A model generated the notes under the pieces. It made no database searches. It saw nothing but the letters and a program-made list of their open reading frames with translations, and had not been told where the DNA came from. Source: Streptomyces deccanensis (GTDB lineage: Bacteria; Actinomycetota; Actinomycetes; Streptomycetales; Streptomycetaceae). Taken from it: a DNA stretch of 64,000 nucleotides. The position numbers and the translations under genes were made by a program. How positions within the stretch are numbered: position 1 is the stretch's first letter; every line of letters begins with the position of its first letter. Of the stretch, positions 8,381 to 19,308 are shown in pieces. The DNA lies in assembly GCF_022385335.1 (NCBI RefSeq), contig NZ_CP092431.1, forward strand, positions 8,432,001 through 8,496,000, written 5' to 3'.

Positions 8381-9142
8381 CTACGAGGCGCGGTGTGAGA
8401 TCTGGGCGGGAGCGGTCGGGGTTGGGGCCGGGGCCTGAGCCGCGCGGGTGACGTCCGCGACGAGTTCGACCACGTCGGCGCCGTACGCCTGGGAGTTGAC
8501 GACCTTCAGCAGGAGCACGAAGGTGCCGGTGCCGTACTTGCGGTGCAGGCGCTCGTGGTTGCGGGCGAGATAACGGGTGGCGGCCTGATTGGTGATGGCC
8601 CGCTGACCGCAGAAGAGGAACACGGGCCGGGCCTGGTCCGGCTGGCCGGTGGTGATCCGGGCCAGGATCACGTGCTCGGTGACACCGGCCTCCAGGCGGT
8701 AGCGCTCGCTGCCGATCTCGAAGGCGGCCCGGTCGGGGCCGGGTTCGGGGTCGGTGTTGAAGCGGATGCCGGGCAGCATGGCCGCTATGTGGGCGGCCAT
8801 CCGGCGATTGGACCCGGGTCCTCCCACGCAGAACTCGGTGCGCTCGCCGAAGCCCTGCCGCACGGCCTCCTGCGTGATCATCTGCGCGTGCGCGCCACAG
8901 TCCTTGATCAGTGCGGAGAGCTCCAGCAGCGCGAACACGTCGAAGCGGTGGACCGCCAGGTCCGCGCTGGACGGATCACGGTTGACCACCAGCAGGGACT
9001 CGGAGTTCTCCGGCAGCCCGAAGAACGCCTGCTTCCGCCGCAGCTTCCGCTTCCACAGGTACGTCCGGAAGAACCAGCCCAGCGAGGCACTGAGCCCGGC
9101 CGCGATCACGCCGAGGACGATATTGCGCACGTCGTCATTCAT
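8381..9142 (-). CDS. hypothetical membrane-anchored protein
   Basis: I do not recognise this 253-residue protein. The N-terminus (M-N-D-D-V-R-N) leads into one hydrophobic segment (about residues 6-27, I-V-L-G-V-I-A-A-G-L-S-A-S-L-G-W-F-F) followed by a basic stretch W-K-R-K-L-R-R-K, the pattern of a single N-terminal anchor with a cytoplasmic C-terminal domain. That domain is mixed alpha/beta with an F-C-V-G-G-P-G-S-N-R-R motif and ends in an Ala/Pro-rich tail. The ATG at 9142 is preferred over further upstream in-frame codons because the membrane segment starts there. Divergent from the gamma-glutamyltransferase gene. Confidence 0.68.
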   Translation of the reverse strand: MNDDVRNIVLGVIAAGLSASLGWFFRTYLWKRKLRRKQAFFGLPENSESLLVVNRDPSSADLAVHRFDVFALLELSALIKDCGAHAQMITQEAVRQGFGERTEFCVGGPGSNRRMAAHIAAMLPGIRFNTDPEPGPDRAAFEIGSERYRLEAGVTEHVILARITTGQPDQARPVFLFCGQRAITNQAATRYLARNHERLHRKYGTGTFVLLLKVVNSQAYGADVVELVADVTRAAQAPAPTPTAPAQISHRAS

Positions 9143-9273
9143 GGCCGCGCATGGTAGCGGGCGCCGTCGAACAGTGCTCGAATCCATGTCCGGTTCGGAG
9201 CCCCGGAGTGCCTCCTGACGGGACCATGGCAACCGCGTTAGTCTGCGCGGACGGTCCTTGACTGGAGGTACGG

Positions 9274-11071
9274 ATGCGTCTGCGTCGCCCTGTCGCGCGG
9301 AAACTGGCTGTACTGGCGGCGACGTCCGCCGTGGTGTCGGTGGGGGCGGCCCCGCCGACCTCCGCCGCGACGGACACCCCCACGAAGAGCCCGGTCGCCG
9401 TCGGCTACGGCGGCGCCGTCTCCAGCGTCGACCCGGACGCCTCCGCCGCCGGCATCGAGGTGCTCCGCAAGGGCGGCAACGCGGTGGACGCCGCGGTCGC
9501 CACGGCCGCCGCGCTCGGCGTCACCGAGCCCTACTCGGCGGGCATCGGCGGAGGCGGCTACTTCGTCTACTACGACGCCAAGTCCCGTACGGTGCACACC
9601 GTCGACGGCCGCGAGACCGCGCCGCTGAGTGCCGACGAGGGCCTCTTCCTGGAGAACGGGCAGCCGATTCCGTTCGCGGAGGCCGTCACCAGCGGGCTGA
9701 GCGTCGGCACCCCCGGCACCCCCGCCACCTGGCAGACCGCGCTGAAGAGCTGGGGCAGCAAGCCCCTCGCCAAGCTGCTGAAGCCCGCCGAGAAGCTCGC
9801 CCGCGACGGGTTCGTGGTCGACGAGACCTTCCGCGCGCAGACCGCCTCCAACGAGGCCCGGTTCCGCAACTTCCCGGCCACGGTCGACCTCTACCTCCCC
9901 GGCGGCCGGCTGCCGGTGGTCGGCACGACCCTGAAGAACCCCGATCTGGCGCGCACCTACGCCGAGTTGGGCCGCAAGGGAGTGGGCACGCTCTACCGGG
10001 GCGGGATCGCCCGGGACATCGTCGACACGGTCAACAAGCCGCCGGTGGACCCGGCTTCGGGATACAACGCCCGGCCCGGCGACCTGACGGCGGCCGACCT
10101 CGCCCGGTACCGCACCAAGCGCCAGGCCCCCACCAAGGCGTCGTACCGCGGCCTCGACGTCTACGGGATGGCACCCTCCTCCTCCGGCGGCACCACGGTC
10201 GCCGAGGCGCTCAACATCCTGGAGCGGACCGACCTCACGAAGGCGAGCGACGTCCAGTACCTGCACCGCTCCATCGAGGCGAGCCGCATCGCGTTCGCCG
10301 ACCGGGGCCGCTGGGTCGGCGACCCCGCCTTCGAGGACGTACCGACGAAGGGACTGCTCTCGCAGCGCTTCGCCGACTCCCGTGAGTGCCTGATCAAGGA
10401 CGACGCGGTCCTCACCAGCCCCGTCGCACCGGGCGACCCGCGCAACCCGGCGCCCTGCGCGACCGGCGGCACGGCGGCGCCGACGACGTACGAGGGCGAC
10501 AGCACGACCCATCTCACGGTCGCCGACAAGTGGGGCAACGTCGTCTCCTACACCCTCACCATCGAGCAGACCGGCGGCAGCGGCATCACCGTGCCGGGCC
10601 GTGGCTTCCTGCTCAACAACGAGCTGACGGACTTCTCCTTCACCCCGGCCAACCCGGCCGTGCACGACCCCAACCTGCCGGGACCGGGCAAGCGGCCGCG
10701 CTCGTCGATGTCCCCGACGATCGTGCTCGACCAGCACGGCAAGCCCGTGGTGGCGCTCGGCTCACCCGGCGGCGCGACCATCATCACGACCGTGCTGCAG
10801 ACCCTGACCGGCTTCCTCGACCGGGGCCTGCCGCTGGTCGACGCGATCGCCGCGCCGCGCGCCAGTCAGCGCAACCAGACCACCACCGAACTCGAACCGG
10901 GCCTGTGGAACAGCCCGTTGAAGGCCCGGCTCGAAGCCATCGGGCACGGCTTCCGGCAGAACCCGGAGATCGGCGCCGCCACCGCCGTCCAGCGTCTGCC
11001 GAACGGCAAGTGGCTGGCCGCCGCCGAGACCGTACGACGCGGGGGCGGCGCGGCGATGGTCGTGCACCCCG

Positions 11072-11079
<8 letters not shown>
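9274..11079 (+). CDS. ggt: gamma-glutamyltransferase, secreted
   Basis: A 601-residue Ntn-hydrolase that transfers or hydrolyses the gamma-glutamyl group of glutathione-like substrates outside the cell. It has a signal peptide (R-L-R-R-P-V-A-R-K-L-A-V-L-A-A, cleaved near T-S-A-A-T). The autoproteolysis site is S-T411-T-H-L, with Thr411 expected as nucleophile of the small subunit. The large-subunit core is marked by G-G-N-A-V-D-A-A-V-A and G-I-G-G-G-G-Y-F, and the small subunit by G-S-P-G-G-A. Length is normal. Its 3' end overlaps the convergent clp gene by 8 nt. Confidence 0.93.
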
Positions 11080-13678
<2,599 letters not shown>

Positions 13679-13775
13679 TCGCCGCCGGGTTCCCGCGTGG
13701 CGGGGGGATACACGTTTGTCGCCGGGGGTGGGGGTGGGTGCGGGGTTCGTCGGCGGGTGCGGGTGCGTGGGGCTT

Positions 13776-13874
13776 CTCGCGCAGTTCCCCGCGCCCCTAA
13801 AGGCCCAGGCCCTGCGGGCCTGGAAAGCACGGGGCGCAGCCCCTGCTTTTCAGGGGCGCGGGGAACTGCGCGAG
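13776..13874. repeat. Streptomyces-type palindromic intergenic element
   Basis: Two perfectly complementary 22-nt arms (13776-13797 and 13853-13874, beginning CTCGCGCAGTTCCCC) enclose two smaller hairpins, one formed by CAGGCCC / GGGCCTG. The transcript would fold into a long branched stem. It sits between the clp gene and map, both on the minus strand, downstream of map, and may act as terminator and mRNA 3' end. Related copies are at 21895, 44621 and 53681. Confidence 0.75.
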
Positions 13875-13913
13875 CAACCCCCACCCACCCGCACTCGAAC
13901 AACCCGCCAAAGC

Positions 13914-14699
13914 TCAGCCCCGCTCGAACGCCGCCCGCGACGTCAGCACCCGCGGCCCCGCCTCCGTGATGGCCACCGTGTGCTCCACGTGCGCCGCGCG
14001 GGAGCCGTCGTTCGTGCGCAACGTCCAGCCGTCCGGGGCCGCGTGATATCCGTCCGTCCCACCGCCGATCAGCATCGGCTCGATCGCCAAAACCATCCCG
14101 TGCCGCAGCTTCATGCCCCGCCCGGGGCGCCCCTCGTTCGGCACCCCCGGATCCTCGTGCATCCTGCGCCCGATGCCGTGTCCGCCGAACCCGTCGGGGA
14201 TGCCGTACCCGGCGGCCCGGCACACCGTGCCGATCGCGTGCGCGATGTCACCGATGCGGTTGCCGACGACGGCCGCCCCGATGCCCGCCGCGAGGGCGCG
14301 TTCGGCCGTCTCGACGAGCCGGAGGTCGGCCGTGCGCGGGGTGCCCACCACGAAGCTGATCGCCGAGTCCCCGGCCCAGCCGCCCAGTTGCGCGCCGAAG
14401 TCGAGGGAGACGAGGTCCCCGTCCCGCAGCCGGTACGCCGTGGGGATGCCGTGCACGATCGCGTCGTTCACGGAGGCGCAGAGCACCGCGGGGAACGGGG
14501 TGGGCGCGAACGAGGGGTGGTAGCCCAGGAAGGGTGAGGTGGCACCCGCCTTCCGCAGCACCTCGTGGGCCAGCTCGTCCAGGTCGAGCAGGGAGACCCC
14601 CACGTCGGCCGCGTCCCGCACGGCTGTGAGCGCCTGGCCCACGACCTGCCCCGCCTCGTACATCGCCTCGATCGACTCGTCCGTCTTCAGTTCCACCAT
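13914..14699 (-). CDS. map: methionine aminopeptidase, type I
   Basis: A 261-residue enzyme that removes the initiator methionine from nascent proteins. Metal ligands are visible in order: S-L-D-F-G-A and A-G-D-S-A-I (two Asp), G-H-G-I-G-R (His), L-A-I-E-P-M (Glu) and E-H-T-V-A (Glu). Length is normal for a type I enzyme without N-terminal extension. Streptomyces genomes carry several map copies, so this may be a secondary paralogue. The -10-like hexamer TATAGT lies only 7 nt before the ATG, suggesting a leaderless mRNA. It is divergent from an XRE regulator, with a shared perfect inverted repeat between them. Confidence 0.93.
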   Translation of the reverse strand: MVELKTDESIEAMYEAGQVVGQALTAVRDAADVGVSLLDLDELAHEVLRKAGATSPFLGYHPSFAPTPFPAVLCASVNDAIVHGIPTAYRLRDGDLVSLDFGAQLGGWAGDSAISFVVGTPRTADLRLVETAERALAAGIGAAVVGNRIGDIAHAIGTVCRAAGYGIPDGFGGHGIGRRMHEDPGVPNEGRPGRGMKLRHGMVLAIEPMLIGGGTDGYHAAPDGWTLRTNDGSRAAHVEHTVAITEAGPRVLTSRAAFERG

Positions 14700-14706
14700 G
14701 CCAATT

Positions 14707-14766
14707 ACTATACCGCTAGGCGCCCAATTCTAATACCGGTCCACCGGAGGGGGTCGGTATTAGAAT
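14707..14766. promoter_or_regulatory. divergent leaderless promoters around a perfect 12-bp inverted repeat
   Basis: ATTCTAATACCG (14727-14738) and CGGTATTAGAAT (14755-14766) are perfect complements separated by 16 bp. The -10-like hexamers are TATAGT on the minus strand (14712 down to 14707), 7 nt before the map ATG, and TAGAAT on the plus strand (14761-14766), 6 nt before the XRE ATG. The right arm thus covers the -10 of the regulator gene and the left arm the likely -35 region of map. Autoregulation by the XRE protein is the simplest reading. Confidence 0.65.
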
Positions 14767-14772
14767 GGGGTC

Positions 14773-15045
14773 ATGGTGCGCACCCCTCTGACCCCCGAAG
14801 AGCGCGAACGCGGCGAGCGGCTCGGCCGGTTGCTGCGCGATGCCCGTGGCGGTCGCAGCATGGCGGAGATCGCCGCCGGCGCGGGCATCTCCGCGGAGAC
14901 CCTCCGGAAGATCGAGACCGGCCGTGCCCCCACCCCGGCCTTCTTCACGATCGCCGCCCTCGCCCGCACGCTGGGCCTGTCGATGGACGACCTCGTGACA
15001 CGGTGCGGCCCGGCTGTCGTCGCGCCGCAGACCGCGGTGGCCTGA
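14773..15045 (+). CDS. XRE-family transcriptional regulator
   Basis: A 90-residue protein consisting almost entirely of one Cro/C1-type helix-turn-helix domain (about residues 15-75: L-G-R-L-L-R-D-A-R-G, M-A-E-I-A-A-G-A-G-I-S, L-R-K-I-E-T-G-R-A-P-T-P). There is no ligand-binding or toxin-partner domain. The start ATG lies 6 nt after a TAGAAT hexamer. It is divergent from map, and the 12-bp inverted repeat over both promoters is its probable operator, so it may repress itself and map. The signal it senses is unknown. Confidence 0.85.
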   Translation: MVRTPLTPEERERGERLGRLLRDARGGRSMAEIAAGAGISAETLRKIETGRAPTPAFFTIAALARTLGLSMDDLVTRCGPAVVAPQTAVA

Positions 15046-15161
15046 CACGGGCCGCCCTCGGGCGACACTGCGTCCGCTCTGAAAACTTCACGTAGCCCGT
15101 CTGTAACACAACTGGTGTTTTCTTGCGGACCGGAGCACTCCAGTCGGCCGGGGAGCATGCG

Positions 15162-16790
15162 ATGGCTGTGGATCAACTCCCGGGTCAGGTGCGGGAGTTC
15201 GCGGGATACCTGAACAAGCTGATGAGCAAGCTCGACCAGGGCGGCGGCTGGTGCGCCGTCTTCTGGCAGCGTGATCCCGAAGGCATGCGCGCCTGCCTGG
15301 ACGGTCTGGAGGTGCCGCCCTGGGACGTCGTGGAAGCGCTCATGCACGACCTCCACACCGCGTACGGACCCGCCGCGGCGGCCCAGGAGACCGAGCGGGC
15401 CCGTGCGCTGCACCGCGCCTCGCTCGCCGCGTACGACTCCCGGCCCGGCGGCCGTGACGCCCTCGGCGACCGGCTCGACGTCATGCTCCGCGAACAGCGC
15501 TACGCCGCCGATCGCACCGCCGAACTGACCCGCAGGCTCCAGGCCGCCACCAGCCAGGAGGAGGCCGACTCCCTCCGACTGGACCTGGCCTGGGCCCACG
15601 ACGACCACGAGCGCGCCACCGCCCGCTGCACGGAACTGCGCACCCGCATCGCAGACGCCGACCTCCGCGCCCCGCACCACCCCGTGCGGGGCGCTTCGCG
15701 CGTCGTGGGGGATGCCGTCGGGGACGTACGCAGCGTGCCCGAGGCGGGGGGACGCCCGGAGCATCAGGGGACCCGCCCCGCCCCGCGCACGCACACGGAC
15801 GGCTTCGACCCCGCCCGTACGTACACGGATCGACCCGGCGGCGAAGGGGCGCGCGAGGCCCGGCGTGACGGCCACGCGGGCGCCTTCCAGGGCTCCGGCG
15901 AACCCGAACGAGCCCCCGACGCTTCCACGCACTCCTGGAACGGCGCCCCCGGAGCCGCCGGCGGCGGAGCCGACGACCGCCGCCCCGCGCCGGCACCCGC
16001 CCCCGACCCTGGGGGGCACGCTCCGGAGTCCGCTGCCCCCGCCCCCGCTCCGGCCAAACAGCGTTCCAAGCGCCGTCCCCGAGGGAGTGCCCGGTTCGCC
16101 GGGGCGGCGGAGGCCGAGGAGGCGGCGCCCGTGGCCGTACCCCAGGCCGCGCCGAGCGGGGGTCGCAAGGGGCGTGCCCCTCGGGGTGCCCGGTACGCCG
16201 GGGTCGCGGAGCAGGCCCAGGCGGCGGCGCCCAAGCAACCGCAGGCGCGGGAGGCGCTGGACGACGAGGCGCGGCGGGAGGTCGCCGGAACCGTGGAGCG
16301 GCTGGTGCGGCTGCGCCGCGAGAGCCGCAGCGGGGAGGCGCACGCTCTCCTCGTGGAGGTCGCGCACGGGCCCGCCGCCCGTTTCCCGCTGCTCGCGGCC
16401 GAGTTGCACCGCGCCGGGCTGGGCGCCGACTGGGCGACCCTGCTGTGGGAGGCCGGCTCGTTGCCCGCCGACCGGCTGGTCGCGGTCGCCGACGCCCTCA
16501 ACGCGGTCGGTCGCGCGGCGGACGGGGAGCAGATGCTGCGGCAGGGTGTCACGCGGCCCGCCGAGGAGATCGGCGAGGCGGTGCTCGGATTCGTCGCGGA
16601 GGGGCGCGTACGGGAGGCGCGTGCGCTGCTCGATGTGTACGTGCGCGTGCGTACGCCGGAGGAGGCGGCCCGCAGCGCGGAGGCCGACCCCCGGCGACTC
16701 GCGCCCCTCGTCCTGGCGGCGGCGCGCGGTGTCTCGGAGGACCGCCACCGGGACGTCGCCCACGCCCTGCGGGTCCAGGGCCTCACCTGA
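15162..16790 (+). CDS. hypothetical low-complexity protein
   Basis: A 542-residue protein in three parts: an N-terminal helical domain (about 1-165, with E-F-A-G-Y-L-N-K-L and coiled-coil-like R-L-Q-A-A-T-S-Q-E-E-A), a long disordered Pro/Ala/Gly/Arg-rich middle (about 165-360), and a C-terminal helical region (about 365-542) with repeat-like helices (V-E-R-L-V-R-L-R-R, A-V-A-D-A-L-N-A). Similar Streptomyces proteins are often mislabelled as viral tegument-like because of composition alone; no enzymatic function is visible. The middle encodes palindromic DNA, including a 10-bp-arm hairpin at 15668-15693. The ATG at 15162 has GGGAG 7 nt upstream. Confidence 0.7.
   Translation: MAVDQLPGQVREFAGYLNKLMSKLDQGGGWCAVFWQRDPEGMRACLDGLEVPPWDVVEALMHDLHTAYGPAAAAQETERARALHRASLAAYDSRPGGRDALGDRLDVMLREQRYAADRTAELTRRLQAATSQEEADSLRLDLAWAHDDHERATARCTELRTRIADADLRAPHHPVRGASRVVGDAVGDVRSVPEAGGRPEHQGTRPAPRTHTDGFDPARTYTDRPGGEGAREARRDGHAGAFQGSGEPERAPDASTHSWNGAPGAAGGGADDRRPAPAPAPDPGGHAPESAAPAPAPAKQRSKRRPRGSARFAGAAEAEEAAPVAVPQAAPSGGRKGRAPRGARYAGVAEQAQAAAPKQPQAREALDDEARREVAGTVERLVRLRRESRSGEAHALLVEVAHGPAARFPLLAAELHRAGLGADWATLLWEAGSLPADRLVAVADALNAVGRAADGEQMLRQGVTRPAEEIGEAVLGFVAEGRVREARALLDVYVRVRTPEEAARSAEADPRRLAPLVLAAARGVSEDRHRDVAHALRVQGLT
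15668..15693. repeat. hairpin inside coding sequence
   Basis: CGCCCCGCAC (15668-15677) and GTGCGGGGCG (15684-15693) are perfect complements around a 6-nt loop, within the disordered middle of the surrounding gene. The following 90 bp are also G-run-rich and palindromic in style, as if an intergenic-type repeat had been captured in frame. Confidence 0.5.
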
Positions 16791-16797
16791 CCCCGCC

Positions 16798-16855
16798 CGC
16801 CACCGCCCGACCCCACCCGCCACCGCCCGACCCCACCCGGCACCCCCGCCCCACC
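16798..16855. repeat. short tandem repeat, 20-nt unit
   Basis: CGCCACCGCCCGACCCCACC occurs twice in tandem (16798-16817 and 16818-16837), followed by a partial third copy to 16855. It begins 8 nt after the preceding stop codon. The rest of the interval to 17055 holds the direct repeats and hairpin described separately and no gene. Confidence 0.65.
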
Positions 16856-16899
16856 CGTCGCCGGCCCGGCCCCGCGGGCGGTCGTACGACCGGTTCCAG

Positions 16900-16940
16900 G
16901 TGCGAAACGCGGGTGTAATCGCCCACTGGAGTGCGAAACG
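16900..16940. promoter_or_regulatory. direct repeat GTGCGAAACG, 31 bp apart
   Basis: Identical decamers GTGCGAAACG lie at 16900-16909 and 16931-16940, three helical turns apart and 116-156 nt upstream of the first amidohydrolase gene. A TTGACG hexamer follows near 16957-16962. The spacing suits cooperative binding on one DNA face, plausibly by the PucR protein encoded at 19309. Confidence 0.45.
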
Positions 16941-16988
16941 AGATCGACTCGGCCGGTTGACGACGATGGTCTTGCCCAGCCCGTCGAC

Positions 16989-17008
16989 GGGGCTTAGTTT
17001 CAAGCCCC
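16989..17008 (+). promoter_or_regulatory. small hairpin in the leader of the first amidohydrolase gene
   Basis: GGGGCTT (16989-16995) pairs perfectly with AAGCCCC (17002-17008) over a 6-nt loop, about 48 nt before the start codon. It could be a leader hairpin or part of an operator; no T-run follows, so it is not a convincing terminator. Confidence 0.35.
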
Positions 17009-17055
17009 TACGGGCGTAGAGGCTCGCTGAGGTCCCTGTCGAAGGAGCACCTGAC

Positions 17056-17898
17056 ATGGCCAACGTCGTACGCGCCGCCCTGGTCCAGGCGACCTGGACC
17101 GGCGACACCGCGTCCATGGTCGACAAGCACATCGAGCACGCCCGCGAGGCGGCCCGGCAGGGCGCGAAGGTGATCGGCTTCCAGGAAGTCTTCAACGCGC
17201 CCTACTTCTGCCAGGTCCAGGAACCCGAGCACTACGCCTGGGCGGAACCCGTCCCCGACGGCCCGACGGTGACCCGGATGCGGGAGCTGGCCCGCGAGAC
17301 CGGCATGGTGATCGTCGTCCCGGTCTTCGAGGTCGAGCAGTCCGGGTTCTACTACAACACCGCGGCCGTCATCGACGCCGACGGCACCTACCTCGGCAAG
17401 TACCGCAAGCACCACATCCCCCAGGTCAAGGGGTTCTGGGAGAAGTACTACTTCAAGCCGGGGAACCTCGGCTGGCCGGTCTTCGAGACGGCCGTCGGCA
17501 AGGTCGGCGTCTACATCTGCTACGACCGCCACTTCCCGGAGGGCTGGCGCCAGCTCGGCCTGAACGGCGCCCAGCTCGTCTACAACCCCTCCGCCACGCA
17601 CCGGGGTCTGTCCTCCCACCTGTGGCAGCTGGAGCAGCCGGCGGCGGCCGTCGCCAACGAGTACTTCGTCGCCGCGATCAACCGGGTGGGCGTCGAGGAG
17701 TACGGGGACAACGACTTCTACGGCACCTCCTACTTCGTCGACCCGCGCGGCCAGTTCGTCGGCGAGGTCGCCAGCGACCAGGACGAGGAACTCGTCGTAC
17801 GGGACCTCGACTTCGACCTGGTCGAGGCGGTACGTCAGCAGTGGGCGTTCTACCGGGACCGCCGACCCGACGCGTACGAGGGGCTCGTGCGGCCGTGA
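17056..17898 (+). CDS. nitrilase-superfamily amidohydrolase, beta-ureidopropionase type (copy 1)
   Basis: A 280-residue carbon-nitrogen hydrolase with the catalytic triad Glu44 (F-Q-E), Lys118 (K-Y-R-K-H-H) and Cys155 (Y-I-C-Y-D-R-H-F-P-E-G). In context it most likely hydrolyses N-carbamoyl-beta-alanine (or N-carbamoyl-beta-aminoisobutyrate or another N-carbamoyl amino acid) to the amino acid, CO2 and ammonia, after ring opening by the dihydropyrimidinase encoded at 22027. A second 280-residue paralogue lies at 21042 with the same triad positions. The start follows GAAGGAG. The aminotransferase gene follows 92 nt later. Which N-carbamoyl substrate is used is inference. Confidence 0.88.
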   Translation: MANVVRAALVQATWTGDTASMVDKHIEHAREAARQGAKVIGFQEVFNAPYFCQVQEPEHYAWAEPVPDGPTVTRMRELARETGMVIVVPVFEVEQSGFYYNTAAVIDADGTYLGKYRKHHIPQVKGFWEKYYFKPGNLGWPVFETAVGKVGVYICYDRHFPEGWRQLGLNGAQLVYNPSATHRGLSSHLWQLEQPAAAVANEYFVAAINRVGVEEYGDNDFYGTSYFVDPRGQFVGEVASDQDEELVVRDLDFDLVEAVRQQWAFYRDRRPDAYEGLVRP

Positions 17899-17990
17899 TC
17901 GCCCGGGAAGGACTCGTACCGCCCTGACGTGGGCACGTACAGCCGTGACACCCGCAGAACCCGTACCGCAGTGAAAGGAGTGGTGCAGCC

Positions 17991-19277
17991 GTGACCGACG
18001 AACTGCTCGGACGCCACAAGGCCGTACTGCCCGACTGGCTCGCGCTCTACTACGCGGACCCGCTGGAGATCACCCACGGCGAGGGCCGCCACGTCTGGGA
18101 CGCCGCCGGCACGAAGTACCTCGACTTCTTCGGCGGCATCCTCACCACGATGACGGCGCACGCGCTCCCCGAGGTCACCAAGGCGGTGAGCGAGCAGGCC
18201 GGGCGGATCATCCACTCCTCCACGCTCTACCTCAACCGCCCGATGGTCGAACTCGCCGAGCGGATCGCGCAGATGTCCGGCATCCCGGACGCCCGCGTCT
18301 TCTTCACCACCTCCGGCACCGAGGCCAACGACACCGCGTTGATGCTGGCCACGACGTACCGGCGCAGCAACCAGATCCTGGCGATGCGCAACAGCTACCA
18401 CGGCCGCTCCTTCAGCGCGGTCGGCATCACCGGCAACAAGGGCTGGTCCCCGACCTCCCTCTCCCCGCTGCAGACGCTGTACGTGCACGGCGGTGTCCGG
18501 ACCCGGGGCCCGTACGCGGACCTCAGCGACGCCGACTTCATCACCGCCTGCGTCGCCGACCTGGAGGACCTGCTCGGCCACGGCCGTCCGCCGGCCGCGT
18601 TGATCGCCGAACCGATCCAGGGGGTCGGCGGCTTCACCTCACCGCCCGACGGGCTGTACGCCGCGTTCCGCGAGGTGCTGCAGCGACACGGCGTGCTGTG
18701 GATCGCCGACGAGGTGCAGACCGGCTGGGGCCGCACCGGCGACAACTTCTGGGGCTGGCAGGCGCACGGGCAGAACGGGCCGCCGGACATCCTCACCTTC
18801 GCCAAGGGCATCGGCAACGGCATGTCCATCGGCGGTGTCGTCGCCCGGTCCGAGGTCATGAACTGTTTGGACAGCAACTCGATCTCGACCTTCGGCGGCA
18901 CCCAGATCACCATGGCAGCCGGCCTCGCCAACCTGAACTACCTGGTCGAGCACGACCTCCAGGGCAACGCGCGCCGCGTCGGCGGGCTGCTCATCGAGCG
19001 GCTGCGGGCGATCACCGCGCAGATCCCGGCGGTGAAGGAGGTGCGCGGCCGGGGCCTCATGATCGGCATCGAGCTGGTGAAGCCCGGCACCGACGAGGCC
19101 AACCCCGAGGCCGCGTCGGCGGTCCTCGAAGCCGCCCGCCGGGAGGGCCTGCTGATCGGCAAGGGCGGCGGCCACAACACCAGCGCGCTGCGGATCGCGC
19201 CCCCGCTGTCGCTGACCGTCGCCGAGGCCGAGGAGGGCGCCGAAGCCCTCGAACGGGCTCTGAGGAGCATCCAGTAG
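17991..19277 (+). CDS. class III PLP aminotransferase (beta-alanine/3-aminoisobutyrate type)
   Basis: A 428-residue fold-type I, class III aminotransferase. The PLP-binding lysine is Lys272 (F-A-K-G-I-G-N-G), preceded by the Asp of W-I-A-D-E-V-Q-T-G-W-G-R. The sequence style (Y-L-D-F-F-G-G-I-L, the E-A-N-D-T-A-L stretch) resembles AGXT2-like beta-alanine/D-3-aminoisobutyrate:pyruvate aminotransferases. That suits removal of the amino group from the products of the flanking amidohydrolases, giving malonate or methylmalonate semialdehyde. GTG start with AAAGGAG about 10 nt upstream. Substrate preference is inferred from context. Confidence 0.88.
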   Translation: MTDELLGRHKAVLPDWLALYYADPLEITHGEGRHVWDAAGTKYLDFFGGILTTMTAHALPEVTKAVSEQAGRIIHSSTLYLNRPMVELAERIAQMSGIPDARVFFTTSGTEANDTALMLATTYRRSNQILAMRNSYHGRSFSAVGITGNKGWSPTSLSPLQTLYVHGGVRTRGPYADLSDADFITACVADLEDLLGHGRPPAALIAEPIQGVGGFTSPPDGLYAAFREVLQRHGVLWIADEVQTGWGRTGDNFWGWQAHGQNGPPDILTFAKGIGNGMSIGGVVARSEVMNCLDSNSISTFGGTQITMAAGLANLNYLVEHDLQGNARRVGGLLIERLRAITAQIPAVKEVRGRGLMIGIELVKPGTDEANPEAASAVLEAARREGLLIGKGGGHNTSALRIAPPLSLTVAEAEEGAEALERALRSIQ

Positions 19278-19308
19278 CACCAGAGGAACAGATCTGAGGA
19301 ACACCGCC

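Noticed and set aside
13776..13874. CRISPR-like or phage att-like interpretation of the palindromic elements
   Set aside because: There are no regularly spaced direct repeats with unique spacers, no cas genes and no integrase. The units are inverted repeats scattered at gene ends.
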